A stretch of 36,117 nucleotides of DNA from Paludibacteraceae bacterium (lineage in GTDB: Bacteria > Bacteroidota > Bacteroidia > Bacteroidales > Paludibacteraceae). The translations under genes and the position numbers were made by a program. Below the pieces are notes generated by a model. It did no database searches and was not told the DNA's origin. It worked only from the letters and a program-made list of their open reading frames with translations. Shown here piece after piece: positions 1 to 7,397 of this stretch (positions are counted from its first letter, which is position 1; each line of letters starts with the position of its first letter). The DNA lies in assembly GCA_017480285.1 (NCBI GenBank), contig JAFVAX010000023.1:1-36117 (forward strand), given 5' to 3'.

Positions 1-2766
1 CTTTGTCCAACCGGTGAAAGTATAACCATTGTTTTTAGTAGCGGTTATAGTTGTAGTACTAAATTGCGTAACGGTAGCCGTACCACCTGACGGAGCGATA
101 ATAGAACCCGCACCCGATGGACTTACATTGACTGTGAGGGTATATGATGTTGGCGGATATTCCGACCATGAACCTGAGTTGTAGTAATAAACGTTATTCT
201 TCTTCTCGTATGAGTTCGTCGGAATATAAAGCGGTGTGGATGCACTGAACGACTTATATGCGCCACGCACAGTACCCTCCGTTCCGTCCCAGAAGTTGCC
301 GTAGTTGCTTTGACTTGCATTCAAGAAACATACATACGAGGGCACTGTACCTAAATAAGTATATGAATATATAGTGCTTGACCCCGCCACTAATGACATC
401 TGCAGACATTCTGCATAACAACCTTTGTTACTTTGAGAACCAGAACCATTGCTCTCATAATAGTTTTGCGAATAAAGATATAGATATACCTTACTCCAAT
501 TTGTTATGCTGTTGTCAAAATAAATAGTGGTTTTATTCTGCACCGTGACAGACTTACTTGCTTGTGTAGATGTGTATGCTGTACCATTTCCTACCTTAAC
601 TGTTATAGTGATGTAAATGGTTTTCGTACCTGCTGTTGCCCACGAAGTGGTGTATGTATTAGACGATGTGGCTTGCACTGCTGTGCCACCGCTTGTTGTT
701 TTGAAGTTGTAGGTAATGGTTGCGCCAGAACCGACATTGCTTGCTGTCGCTGTAAAGGTTACATCATCGCCCGTACCGATATTACTTGTCGGACTTGCTG
801 TAAGCGACACGGTTGGCGTACGCATCGACAGCGTATAGTTGGTAGCAGTATTTGCTGTACTAACTTTGGCAACAATATATGTTGTTGCTGCATGAGCATT
901 TGGGGTATATTCAAACGTAGCAACACCGCTTGAGTTAGTAGTGGCGGTGCCAAGTGTCGCACTTTCTGTGGTTGAAGTAGAAGAAGTGGTTTTATAGAAA
1001 GTAACTGTTGAACCTGTTGCCACATTTGCACAATTGGCGGTTAGAGTAACCGATTCACCAAGATTGATGGTGCTACTTGTAGAAGAGAAACTAATAGTTG
1101 GAGTCGGGGCGCTTACGGTAACTGACAAATCTTTTGTATAAGATACTTCTGAACCGCCTGTAACTGTTACATAAACAGTCGCTCTCACGGTGTAAGTGCC
1201 GGCAGAAGCCCAACTCTTAGTGGCTGAGTTTGTTGTACCTTTGGCTAAAATAGTGGTGCTTGATGTAACATCTTCTATTTTATATTTTATAGTAGCATTG
1301 GTGGTTGTTATATTACTATATCCTACAGTGAGAGTTGTATTAGCATTGGCAGTAACAGGATTATTGCTTGCGGTGAGTGTAGCAGCAGGAGCGTTCATCG
1401 AAAGAGTGTAGTTCGTTGAAGTGCGTGTAGGTGTCGAACCGACCTTTGCACCTATATATGTGGTGGCAGTGCGAGTGGTAGGTATATATGTGTATGTTGC
1501 TACTCCACTACTATTTGTAGTACTGGTGCCAAGTACTGAAGATTCTGTGGTTGAAGAAGTGGAAGTCGTTTTATAGAAAGTAACGGTCGAACCGGTTTCC
1601 ACATTAGCACAATTGGCAGTCAATATTACTGACCCACCAAGATTGATGGTGCTTGAAGTACTACTAAAAACAATAGATGGATCGGAATTATATGTTGACC
1701 AACTTCCAGAATTATAATAATATACATTGTTTTTAGTTTCGTATGTAGAGGTAGGTGTATACAGAGTTTTTGTGTTATCTGTAAATTGTTTATAGGCACC
1801 TCTTACCGTACCAGCAGTGCCGTTCCAGAAATTACCATAATTACTTTGGCTCGCATTTAAGAAACAAACATACGCTGGTTCGTTTCCTGTATATTCATAT
1901 TTATAAATTTTGCTTGAACCCGTTACTAATGACATTTGCAAACATTCTGCATAGCAACCTTTGCTACTTTGAGAACCGGAACCATTGCTTTCATAATAGT
2001 TTTGCGAATAAAGGTATAAATACACACTGCTCCAATTTGTTGTTGAGTTGTCAAAATAGAAAGTGGTAGTTGAATTTATTGTTACTGATGTCGTGGCGGT
2101 ATAACTACTACCACCTGAGACTGCCATTGTCACTCGCACAGTCTTGGTACCGGGGGTTGACCAACTATGTGTACAAGTATTGGTGGAACTTGCCACCTGA
2201 ATTGTGGAAGCACCACTCGTTATATCTTCGAATTGGTAAGTAACAGTCTTATTGTTAATGTTTAAACCTGTTGCGGTAAATGTTATATTTTCGCCCGTAC
2301 CGGCTGAAGTAGGGCTCGCAGAGAGACTGACAGAGGGAGTTGCCGGCGGGGTATAGGTTGTGCCTGTAGTACCGGAAGTACCGAACTTCAGATTATTGGC
2401 AGTTACGGTTATATCATTCGAGTTTAGTTTGTTATTTGACTGATCTCTGAATATACAATTGAAGGATGATGTGGTTGATACATCAAAATACCAGACATTG
2501 GTAGTGCCCGGCACTTGGGTCATGTTGCGTTTTTGGTCCCAACTTGTTGAGTTGTCGCTTGACACACTTGAGTTCCAGATGTAGATGTTCGGTTGTGTCG
2601 TAGTTTCCCCGAAATACACTCTCCATGCCCAAGTCTGTCCCGTACCGAGCAAAAGTAGCGCAAGCATGGCGCACAGGTATCGCAACGGCTTTACTATACG
2701 GATACTATACCCATACCAAAGGGATAGCATATTTTCCATTAAAGATTTGAGGTTAAAAGTTTTCAT
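1..2766 (-). CDS. Large secreted multi-domain repeat protein, N-terminal 922 codons (C-terminus beyond left edge)
   Basis: One uninterrupted minus-strand frame runs from an ATG at 2764-2766 to base 1, so the gene is partial. Residues ~25-46 form a signal peptide (LCAMLALLLLGTGQTWA). Reading on: a carbohydrate-binding-like module (~47-125), a PKD-like domain, a CBM26-like module rich in Tyr (~233-359, with NWSSVYLYLYSQNYYES), a bacterial Ig-like domain (TVTFYKTTS ... GVATYTY), a second PKD-like unit, a second Ig-like domain, a third PKD-like unit, a second CBM26-like module (~744-870), and the start of a divergent InlB-type repeat ending GYTFTGW. The Thr/Ser/Asn-rich composition and linear domain array fit a cell-surface or secreted adhesin or glycan-binding protein. 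Domain names are assigned by eye from known family patterns. No catalytic domain is visible; one, or a sorting signal, could lie off-window. No canonical promoter lies directly upstream. The nearest is at 3101-3131, beyond a terminator-like hairpin. Confidence 0.88.
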   Translation of the reverse strand, partial: MKTFNLKSLMENMLSLWYGYSIRIVKPLRYLCAMLALLLLGTGQTWAWRVYFGETTTQPNIYIWNSSVSSDNSTSWDQKRNMTQVPGTTNVWYFDVSTTSSFNCIFRDQSNNKLNSNDITVTANNLKFGTSGTTGTTYTPPATPSVSLSASPTSAGTGENITFTATGLNINNKTVTYQFEDITSGASTIQVASSTNTCTHSWSTPGTKTVRVTMAVSGGSSYTATTSVTINSTTTFYFDNSTTNWSSVYLYLYSQNYYESNGSGSQSSKGCYAECLQMSLVTGSSKIYKYEYTGNEPAYVCFLNASQSNYGNFWNGTAGTVRGAYKQFTDNTKTLYTPTSTYETKNNVYYYNSGSWSTYNSDPSIVFSSTSSTINLGGSVILTANCANVETGSTVTFYKTTSTSSTTESSVLGTSTTNSSGVATYTYIPTTRTATTYIGAKVGSTPTRTSTNYTLSMNAPAATLTASNNPVTANANTTLTVGYSNITTTNATIKYKIEDVTSSTTILAKGTTNSATKSWASAGTYTVRATVYVTVTGGSEVSYTKDLSVTVSAPTPTISFSSTSSTINLGESVTLTANCANVATGSTVTFYKTTSSTSTTESATLGTATTNSSGVATFEYTPNAHAATTYIVAKVSTANTATNYTLSMRTPTVSLTASPTSNIGTGDDVTFTATASNVGSGATITYNFKTTSGGTAVQATSSNTYTTSWATAGTKTIYITITVKVGNGTAYTSTQASKSVTVQNKTTIYFDNSITNWSKVYLYLYSQNYYESNGSGSQSNKGCYAECLQMSLVAGSSTIYSYTYLGTVPSYVCFLNASQSNYGNFWDGTEGTVRGAYKSFSASTPLYIPTNSYEKKNNVYYYNSGSWSEYPPTSYTLTVNVSPSGAGSIIAPSGGTATVTQFSTTTITATKNNGYTFTGWTK
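156..536 (-). repeat. CBM26-like module, copy B, inside the large surface protein
   Basis: This is the second copy of the ~127-residue Tyr-rich module (TTIYFDNSITNWSKVYLY to YYYNSGSWSEY). The Ig-like and PKD-like units preceding each copy are also related, so the duplication unit is larger than the module itself. Confidence 0.85.
1690..2071 (-). repeat. CBM26-like module, copy A, inside the large surface protein
   Basis: This encodes about 127 residues starting TTFYFDNSTTNWSSVYLY and ending YYYNSGSWSTY. It is nearly identical at protein level to the copy at 156-536, including the shared QNYYESNGSGSQS and CYAECLQMSL motifs. Synonymous differences are scattered through the two copies, so the duplication is not very recent. 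Confidence 0.85.
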
Positions 2767-2812
2767 AGTATATATGAATTTTGATGTTTTCGTTATTATA
2801 TTCTTCTTTTAG

Positions 2813-2931
2813 ATTCCGACCTTCGTCGGAATGAGGGATTCTTTCGTCGGAATGAGGTGTTCTTTCGTCGGAATGAGGTGTTCTTTCATCGGAATGAGGT
2901 GTTCTTTCATCGGAATGAGGTGTTCTTTTAA
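2813..2931. repeat. Palindromic repeat followed by four ~21-bp tandem copies
   Basis: The first copy is a perfect hairpin, ATTCCGAC-CTTC-GTCGGAAT (2813-2832), followed by GAGG. It continues into four tandem units of the form TTCTTTCGTCGGAATGAGG plus two bases. Two have CGTC and two have CATC, and all lack the left arm. The same hairpin family occurs at 4625-4646 and 21371-21394. The array lies between the surface-protein start and the nearest upstream terminator. Confidence 0.85.
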
Positions 2932-2940
2932 TAATGTAAA

Positions 2941-2974
2941 AAGCGGTAATCCGCTGTATATTGGATTACCGCTT
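2941..2974 (-). terminator. Intrinsic terminator, probably for the small ORF at 3133-3291
   Basis: There is a 12-bp perfect stem (AAGCGGTAATCC at 2941-2952 with its complement at 2963-2974) and a 10-nt loop. Read on the minus strand it is followed by TTTTTACATT. A nearly identical stem closes the second small ORF at 4432-4462. Confidence 0.7.
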
Positions 2975-2977
2975 TGG

Positions 2978-3080
2978 TTTTATAAAAAGATGTAGTTTTA
3001 TAAAAAGATGTAGTTTTATAAAAAGATGTAGTTTTATAAAAAGATGTAGTTTTATAAAAAGATATAATTTTATAAAAACT
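2978..3080. repeat. 18-bp tandem repeat array
   Basis: There are five full copies and one partial copy of TTTTATAAAAAGATGTAG, starting at 2978, 2996, 3014, 3032, 3050 and 3068. The first four are identical and the fifth ends ATATAA. The plus-strand translation (repeated SFIKRC) has no signs of a real protein. The array sits between a promoter-like sequence and the terminator hairpin. Confidence 0.92.
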
Positions 3081-3100
3081 GAATGTTCAGAACTATTACA

Positions 3101-3131
3101 CAAAAATACTTATTGTTGCGTATCATTCAAA
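3101..3131 (-). promoter_or_regulatory. Bacteroidota-type promoter reading toward the repeat arrays and the surface protein
   Basis: On the minus strand this is TTTG (3128-3131), 19 nt, TATTTTTG (3101-3108), an exact match to TTTG-N19-TAnnTTTG. Transcription would start near 3094. It would cross the 18-bp array and the hairpin at 2941-2974 before reaching the surface-protein ATG at 2766. The region is AT-rich, so a chance match is possible. Confidence 0.5.
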
Positions 3132-3132
3132 C

Positions 3133-3291
3133 TTAAATTCCTTGATTGCTACCTCTAATGCTTTTTCGTTGTAATGGCTTGCGTACTGTCTGAGGTTTAT
3201 CAATCAAAGTAAACACACCAAGCGAAAGAATATAATCCATCGTTGTCCTTGCCAAACGATTTTTGGGATTGTAACTAAGAGTTATTGTCAT
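3133..3291 (-). CDS. Small protein of the ITLxYN type (52 aa), function unknown
   Basis: The 52-residue frame begins MTITLSYNPKNRLARTTMDY and ends SIRGSNQGI. The start of the protein (ITL-x-Y-N ... A ... DYILSLGVF) resembles short Bacteroidales proteins often found in pairs near toxin-antitoxin-like or mobile genes; that comparison is from memory. Support for a real gene comes from the flanking signals: a perfect promoter at 3311-3342, about 13-20 nt upstream of the ATG, and an intrinsic terminator at 2941-2974. No toxin-like partner lies beside it. The C-terminal half is basic. A truncated relative seems to sit at 4486-4635. It could be a solitary antitoxin or regulatory protein, but this is only an inference. 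Confidence 0.55.
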   Translation of the reverse strand: MTITLSYNPKNRLARTTMDYILSLGVFTLIDKPQTVRKPLQRKSIRGSNQGI

Positions 3292-3310
3292 GATAATGTG
3301 ATTTTTTTTG

Positions 3311-3342
3311 CAAAATTAAAACTTTTTTCTTAACTCTGCAAA
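3311..3342 (-). promoter_or_regulatory. Promoter of the small ITLxYN ORF
   Basis: On the minus strand this is TTTG (3339-3342), 20 nt, TAATTTTG (3311-3318), an exact match to the Bacteroidota consensus with the right spacing. The ATG at 3291 follows closely. Confidence 0.7.
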
Positions 3343-3427
3343 TTTTTCGCACAAATAACACTCTAAGTGCTCTTTATTGCGGTAATCCAATATGTCAAAT
3401 ATCGCGCTTGAACTGAAGTTCAAAGTC

Positions 3428-3530
3428 TATTCCTCATTCCGTGTTGGTATTCCTCATTCCGTGCTTGACACGGAATCTCTTTTAGATCCTGAATCAAGTT
3501 GCTTCGCATCGTAAACGTGCAGGATGAGGC
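3428..3530. repeat. Dispersed-repeat cluster downstream of the small anchored protein
   Basis: Three elements are packed together. A 16-bp direct repeat, TATTCCTCATTCCGTG, occurs at 3428 and 3448. A perfect hairpin ATTCCGTG-CTTGA-CACGGAAT lies at 3456-3476. A 33-bp element at 3496-3528 has a reverse-complement copy, with one mismatch, at 21309-21341. The region has no coding potential that I can support. Confidence 0.75.
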
Positions 3531-3547
3531 TTACGCTTCACAGCCGT

Positions 3548-4030
3548 TTAGGCTGCTGCTTTATTTTTGCTAAATGTTCTTACAACTATTAGGGTCAAAG
3601 CAAACAACAGCAAACACCAACTGCTGCCGATTGGTGAGAATGGGTTTTTCTCGGGGTCGCCTGCGTTGCCACCGGTGCCTTCGCCGTTGCCCCCCCAATC
3701 GTCGTCATCGTCGTTGTCCATGCCGTTGGCTTTTCTTGGACCGCGGGCTGATGGTGTCTCGTTGGTGAAAGGCGAGTATATATAACTGCTCATCTGACTG
3801 CTTCGTTTGCTTATAGGTGCAACACCTGCACCGAAACTATGTGCAGCGGGTGAGCCGGACAAAGTCTGTGTTGAGAGCAGGGTGGGTTGTGTCGTAGAAG
3901 AATAGAAAGAATACTTCGAGGCTGAGTTGTACCTCTTGTTTGATAGAAGCGCATCGCTTGATATGTATGACTGAGAGAAGGTACATACATGAACGCATAA
4001 AAACAATAAAATGAACAACTTAAATTTCAT
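3548..4030 (-). CDS. Small Ser-rich surface protein with signal peptide and C-terminal anchor-like segment
   Basis: This is a 160-residue protein. Residues 1-20 are a signal peptide (MKFKLFILLFLCVHVCTFSQ). A Ser/Tyr/Thr-rich middle follows, then a GPRK motif (~98-101), a run of five Asp, a Gly-rich linker, and a C-terminal NPFSPIGSSW-hydrophobic stretch-RTFSKNK tail. The last ~30 residues look like a tripartite sorting signal: a short motif, one membrane segment and a basic tail, in the style of PEP-CTERM or similar systems. The protein at 14151-14999 has the same plan, including GPRK and PIG-x-W. The start ATG lies ~95 nt downstream of the promoter at 4132-4163. No sorting enzyme is in the window. 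I do not recognise the family by name. Confidence 0.75.
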   Translation of the reverse strand: MKFKLFILLFLCVHVCTFSQSYISSDALLSNKRYNSASKYSFYSSTTQPTLLSTQTLSGSPAAHSFGAGVAPISKRSSQMSSYIYSPFTNETPSARGPRKANGMDNDDDDDWGGNGEGTGGNAGDPEKNPFSPIGSSWCLLLFALTLIVVRTFSKNKAAA

Positions 4031-4080
4031 CGGATAGTATAGTGTTTTTCGGTATTATTAACCCTTTTTTGGGGGTGTGA

Positions 4081-4317
4081 AAATAAATGAACCTTTATTT
4101 ACCGCACCCTATAAGGTCTAAAAAGTTGTTGCAAATATATAAAAAAAAATATCAATTTGCAAGATTTTTTGTAAAAAAAGTTGTAATTTTTGCAAAAAAA
4201 CAGTCAGAAATCCTACTAAACTTATGAAAAACACCTTTATAGCTAACAAATCAAAAAAAATGTTTTATAACATAAAATAACACAAAAATGCTGCGGTAAA
4301 TAAAGGTTCATTTATTT
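4081..4317. repeat. 237-bp element bounded by perfect 26-bp inverted repeats (MITE-like or double operator)
   Basis: The sequence at 4081-4106 (AAATAAATGAACCTTTATTT plus ACCGCA) is exactly the reverse complement of 4292-4317. The 185 bp between them is very AT-rich and contains the promoter at 4132-4163. No transposase is present and I see no clear target-site duplication. It may be a miniature inverted-repeat element that brought a promoter, or a pair of binding sites flanking the promoter of the gene ending at 3548. Confidence 0.85.
4132..4163 (-). promoter_or_regulatory. Promoter of the small anchored protein (3548-4030)
   Basis: On the minus strand this is CTTG (4160-4163), 20 nt, TATATTTG (4132-4139). 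The -7 box is exact and the -33 box has one mismatch. The left 26-bp inverted repeat then lies inside the 5' untranslated region. Confidence 0.65.
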
Positions 4318-4431
4318 CCCTCACCTATTTTTTTGCTATTTTGAAATACGTGATAATCAACAAAGTGTATTAAAAAATAGGCAAACTTTTTTCTGCATAA
4401 TTTGTGTAATCAGCTTGAGTGTTATAAAAAA

Positions 4432-4462
4432 AGCGGTAATCCGCTATTGTCGGACTACCGCT
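4432..4462 (-). terminator. Intrinsic terminator after the truncated small ORF
   Basis: A 12-bp stem with one mismatch (AGCGGTAATCCG at 4432-4443 against 4451-4462) is followed on the minus strand by seven T residues. It closely resembles the terminator at 2941-2974, so the two small-ORF units may share an origin. Confidence 0.7.
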
Positions 4463-4485
4463 ATAGATTTTATGTGATAAAATGG

Positions 4486-4635
4486 TTAGTTCAATCCTAA
4501 GTTCTTTATAATTTGTCTTAATAACTTATCGCTTACATTTTCCATTTCAGATTTATCGTAAATATAAAGGAAAGCAATAGTCATATTGTTAGTATCCACA
4601 TCAATGTTAAGAGTAATAACTCTTGCTGACCTTCG
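4486..4635 (-). pseudogene. Probable 5'-truncated relative of the small ITLxYN ORF
   Basis: An open frame reads RVITLNIDVDTNNMTIAFL and ends RQIIKNLGLN, followed by a terminator at 4432-4462. The VITLNID start resembles the MTITLSYN start of the ORF at 3133-3291. Upstream, the in-frame stop TGA lies inside a dispersed hairpin repeat at 4625-4646, and no promoter match was found. I infer that the repeat cut off the original start. A 32-residue protein could still begin at the ATG at 4584. Confidence 0.4.
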
Positions 4636-4646
4636 TCAGAATGAGG
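4625..4646. repeat. Dispersed hairpin repeat copy
   Basis: This is GCTGAC-CTTC-GTCAGAATGAGG, with a shortened left arm, of the same family as 2813-2832 and 21371-21394. From here to 5164 (about 520 bp) I see no gene. The stretch is very AT-rich and forms the long upstream region of nrdD, with no confident promoter match. Confidence 0.75.
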
Positions 4647-5164
4647 ATTTACAATTTTTTTTTTCTGCGCGATTAGCGTGAATGGCTGTGTAAAATACTA
4701 TAAATCAGCGAAATGAAAAAAGTGATAAAAAATTGCAAAAAGATTTGCAAAGTTGAAAAATTTTATATATTTTAGCAGAAATAGCTTTTTTATGCAACCT
4801 ATCGGCTCAAAATGCCGATAAAACCTAAATTTGGTATTTTTTCAATCTGCCAAACAAGACGTTTTGCGACTGAAAATTCAGAGAGAGTTATCAACAAGTT
4901 ATTAACAATCGTTGATTTTCAGGGAGTTATAACGATGGTTTTTATAAATTTAATTAGAAATAATTATAAATCAGCATGTTAAAATTTTTATAATCAAATG
5001 GTGTTTGCCATACCTTAAATCAGACAAATTAAGTGAAAAGAGGAATTATTATTTAAGCCTGAGGTAACTGATAATTATTCACAATTAAATGAGGTATAAA
5101 ACTAAATCATAAAGCAAGACATAATTTTTTTAACCATAAAAATAAAAAAGACCCTTATTTGTAG

Positions 5165-7288
5165 ATGGAAACACAAATTATCAAGCGTGATGGCAAAACC
5201 GAAGTTTTTGCCATAGAAAAAGTGAAAGATGCTGTGGCAAAAGCCTTTTTGGCATCTGATTCGTTTGCAACCGATGAGATGATGACCGCCATTTTGGGAC
5301 ATCTGCGTATTCAGAACGGAATAAGTGTGGAGGAGGTGCAGAACCAAGTGGAGGTAGCACTCATGCGTGAGGGATACTACAAGGTTGCGAAAAACTTTAT
5401 GCTCTATCGTTCGCGTCATCAGGGCGACCGTGAGACCCGCGACAAATTAGAGTTCCTTATCAACTACTGCGAAGCGAGCAACGCAGCGACAGGTTCGAAG
5501 TACGACGCCAATGCCAATGTGGAGAAGAAGAACATCGCTACACTCATTGGCGAACTGCCAAAATCGAACTACATTCGTCTAAATCGTCGCTTGCTTACCG
5601 ACCGTATCAAAGATATGTTTGGAAAGGAACTTGCCGATAAGTATATGTCGCTTCTTCACCAACATTTCATTTACAAGAATGATGAGACTTCGCTTGCTAA
5701 CTACTGCGCTTCTATAACAATGTACCCGTGGCTTTTGGGTGGCACAATCTCAATAGGCGGCAACTCCACACCTCCGACGAACTTAAAATCGTTCTGCGGC
5801 GGGTTCATCAACATGGTGTTCATTGTATCGAGTATGTTGTCAGGTGCGTGTGCAACGCCAGAGTTCCTTATGTATCTTAACTATTTCCTCAACCTTGAGT
5901 ATGGCTATGATTATCATGAGCATGCGGATAAGGTTGTAGATTTGTCGAACCGCCACCGCACTATTGACAAGGTCATTACCGACTGTTTCCAACAGGTAGT
6001 GTATAGTATCAACCAACCTACCGGTGCTCGCAATTTCCAAGCCGTGTTCTGGAACATCAGTTACTATGACCGCTACTATTTTGAGTCGCTTTTCGGTGAG
6101 TTTGTGTTCCCTGATGGCAGCAAGCCTCATTGGGAGTCGCTCAGTTGGTTGCAGAAGCGGTTTATGAAATGGTTCAACGCTGAACGCTTGCGTACTCCGC
6201 TCACTTTCCCTGTTGAGACGATGGCTCTGCTTGCCGAAAACGGTGATGTCAAAGACAAAGAATACGGCGATTTCACGGCAGAGATGTATGCCGAAGGACA
6301 CTCGTTCTTCACTTATATAAGCGACAATGCCGACTCGCTCTCGTCGTGCTGCCGTCTTCGTAACGAGATAACCGACAACGGCTTCAGTTATACTCTTGGT
6401 GCCGGCGGTATATCAACCGGTTCAAAATCAGTGCTTACCATCAACTTGAACCGCACTATTCAGTATGCAGTCAGAATGGGTATTCCGTATCAGGCTTATG
6501 TAGAGGAAGTAGTTGATTTGATGCATAAGGTGCAACTCGCATACAACGAAAACCTTAAGACACTTCAAGCCAAAGGTATGCTTCCGCTCTTTGATGCCGG
6601 ATATATCAACATTGCTCGCCAGTACTTGACTATTGGTGTGAACGGTCTTGTTGAGGCTGCCGAGTTCTTGGGTATTGAGATTAACGACAATCCGCGTTAT
6701 ACGGCTTTCGTACAAGACATACTCGGTATAGTAGAGAAACTTAACAAGAAGTATCGTACCAAAGAGGTGATGTTCAACTGCGAGATGATTCCCGCTGAGA
6801 ATGTGGGTGTTAAGCATGCTAAATGGGATCGTGAGGACGGATATAAAGTGCCACGCGACTGCTACAACTCATATTTCTACATCGTTGAAGACACTTCGCT
6901 CAATGTGCTTGACAAGTTCCGTCTGCACGGTAGCAAATACATAGAGCATTTGACCGGTGGTTCTGCACTTCACTGCAACCTTGAGGAACATTTGTCGAAG
7001 GCACAATATCGCCAACTGTTGCGTGTGGCTGCAAAAGAGGGATGCAACTATTTCACTTTCAACATTCCTAATACAGTCTGCAACGAGTGCGGTCATATCG
7101 ACAAACGCTTCCTGCACGAGTGTCCGAAGTGCGGTTCGAAAAATCTTGACTACCTGACCCGTATAATAGGTTATTTGAAGCGTGTCAGCAACTTCTCGGA
7201 GGCGCGTCAGAAAGAGGAGAAGCGTCGCTATTATGCCAATGTGAAAGATAATCAAAATCAGGAGCAGTTGGCTGTTCAGGAAGCATAA
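5165..7288 (+). CDS. nrdD: Anaerobic ribonucleoside-triphosphate reductase, large subunit
   Basis: Class III ribonucleotide reductase makes deoxyribonucleotides from ribonucleoside triphosphates without oxygen, using a glycyl radical. The 707-residue length is normal. An ATP-cone domain lies at ~1-95 (start METQIIKRDGKTEVF). The glycyl-radical motif RIIGYL is near the C-terminus with the likely radical residue Gly669. It is preceded by a zinc site with four Cys (639, 642, 653, 656; CNECG ... CPKCG). The ATG at 5165 is followed directly by the ATP-cone. The activase gene nrdG, which often follows nrdD, is not next to it: a bidirectional terminator and the convergent topA come next. The activase must be encoded elsewhere. 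Confidence 0.97.
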   Translation: METQIIKRDGKTEVFAIEKVKDAVAKAFLASDSFATDEMMTAILGHLRIQNGISVEEVQNQVEVALMREGYYKVAKNFMLYRSRHQGDRETRDKLEFLINYCEASNAATGSKYDANANVEKKNIATLIGELPKSNYIRLNRRLLTDRIKDMFGKELADKYMSLLHQHFIYKNDETSLANYCASITMYPWLLGGTISIGGNSTPPTNLKSFCGGFINMVFIVSSMLSGACATPEFLMYLNYFLNLEYGYDYHEHADKVVDLSNRHRTIDKVITDCFQQVVYSINQPTGARNFQAVFWNISYYDRYYFESLFGEFVFPDGSKPHWESLSWLQKRFMKWFNAERLRTPLTFPVETMALLAENGDVKDKEYGDFTAEMYAEGHSFFTYISDNADSLSSCCRLRNEITDNGFSYTLGAGGISTGSKSVLTINLNRTIQYAVRMGIPYQAYVEEVVDLMHKVQLAYNENLKTLQAKGMLPLFDAGYINIARQYLTIGVNGLVEAAEFLGIEINDNPRYTAFVQDILGIVEKLNKKYRTKEVMFNCEMIPAENVGVKHAKWDREDGYKVPRDCYNSYFYIVEDTSLNVLDKFRLHGSKYIEHLTGGSALHCNLEEHLSKAQYRQLLRVAAKEGCNYFTFNIPNTVCNECGHIDKRFLHECPKCGSKNLDYLTRIIGYLKRVSNFSEARQKEEKRRYYANVKDNQNQEQLAVQEA

Positions 7289-7311
7289 AACGAGTGTGCT
7301 ATAAAAAACAA

Positions 7312-7345
7312 ATCGGCGGTTAAGTCTTGAGATTTAACCGCCGAT
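7312..7345. terminator. Bidirectional terminator between nrdD and topA
   Basis: There is a 12-bp perfect stem (ATCGGCGGTTAA at 7312-7323 with 7334-7345) and a 10-nt loop. CTTTTTT follows on the plus strand and TTTGTTTTTT on the minus strand. It serves both convergent genes. Confidence 0.88.
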
Positions 7346-7397
7346 CTTTTTTCAGTTTAGAACGCTTCGCTACTTTAGAAACCTTAGAAGCCTTAGA

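Noticed and set aside
2813..3080. Possible CRISPR array
   Set aside because: The units are 18 or 21 bp, directly abutting with no spacers, and no cas gene is nearby. They are simple tandem repeats.
2961..3158. Plus-strand ORF with repeated SFIKRC
   Set aside because: It is only the translation of the 18-bp tandem array; it has no promoter, signal peptide or homology.
4640..5164. Riboswitch or NrdR box upstream of nrdD
   Set aside because: The region is long and AT-rich, but I found no NrdR-like repeat or recognisable aptamer core.
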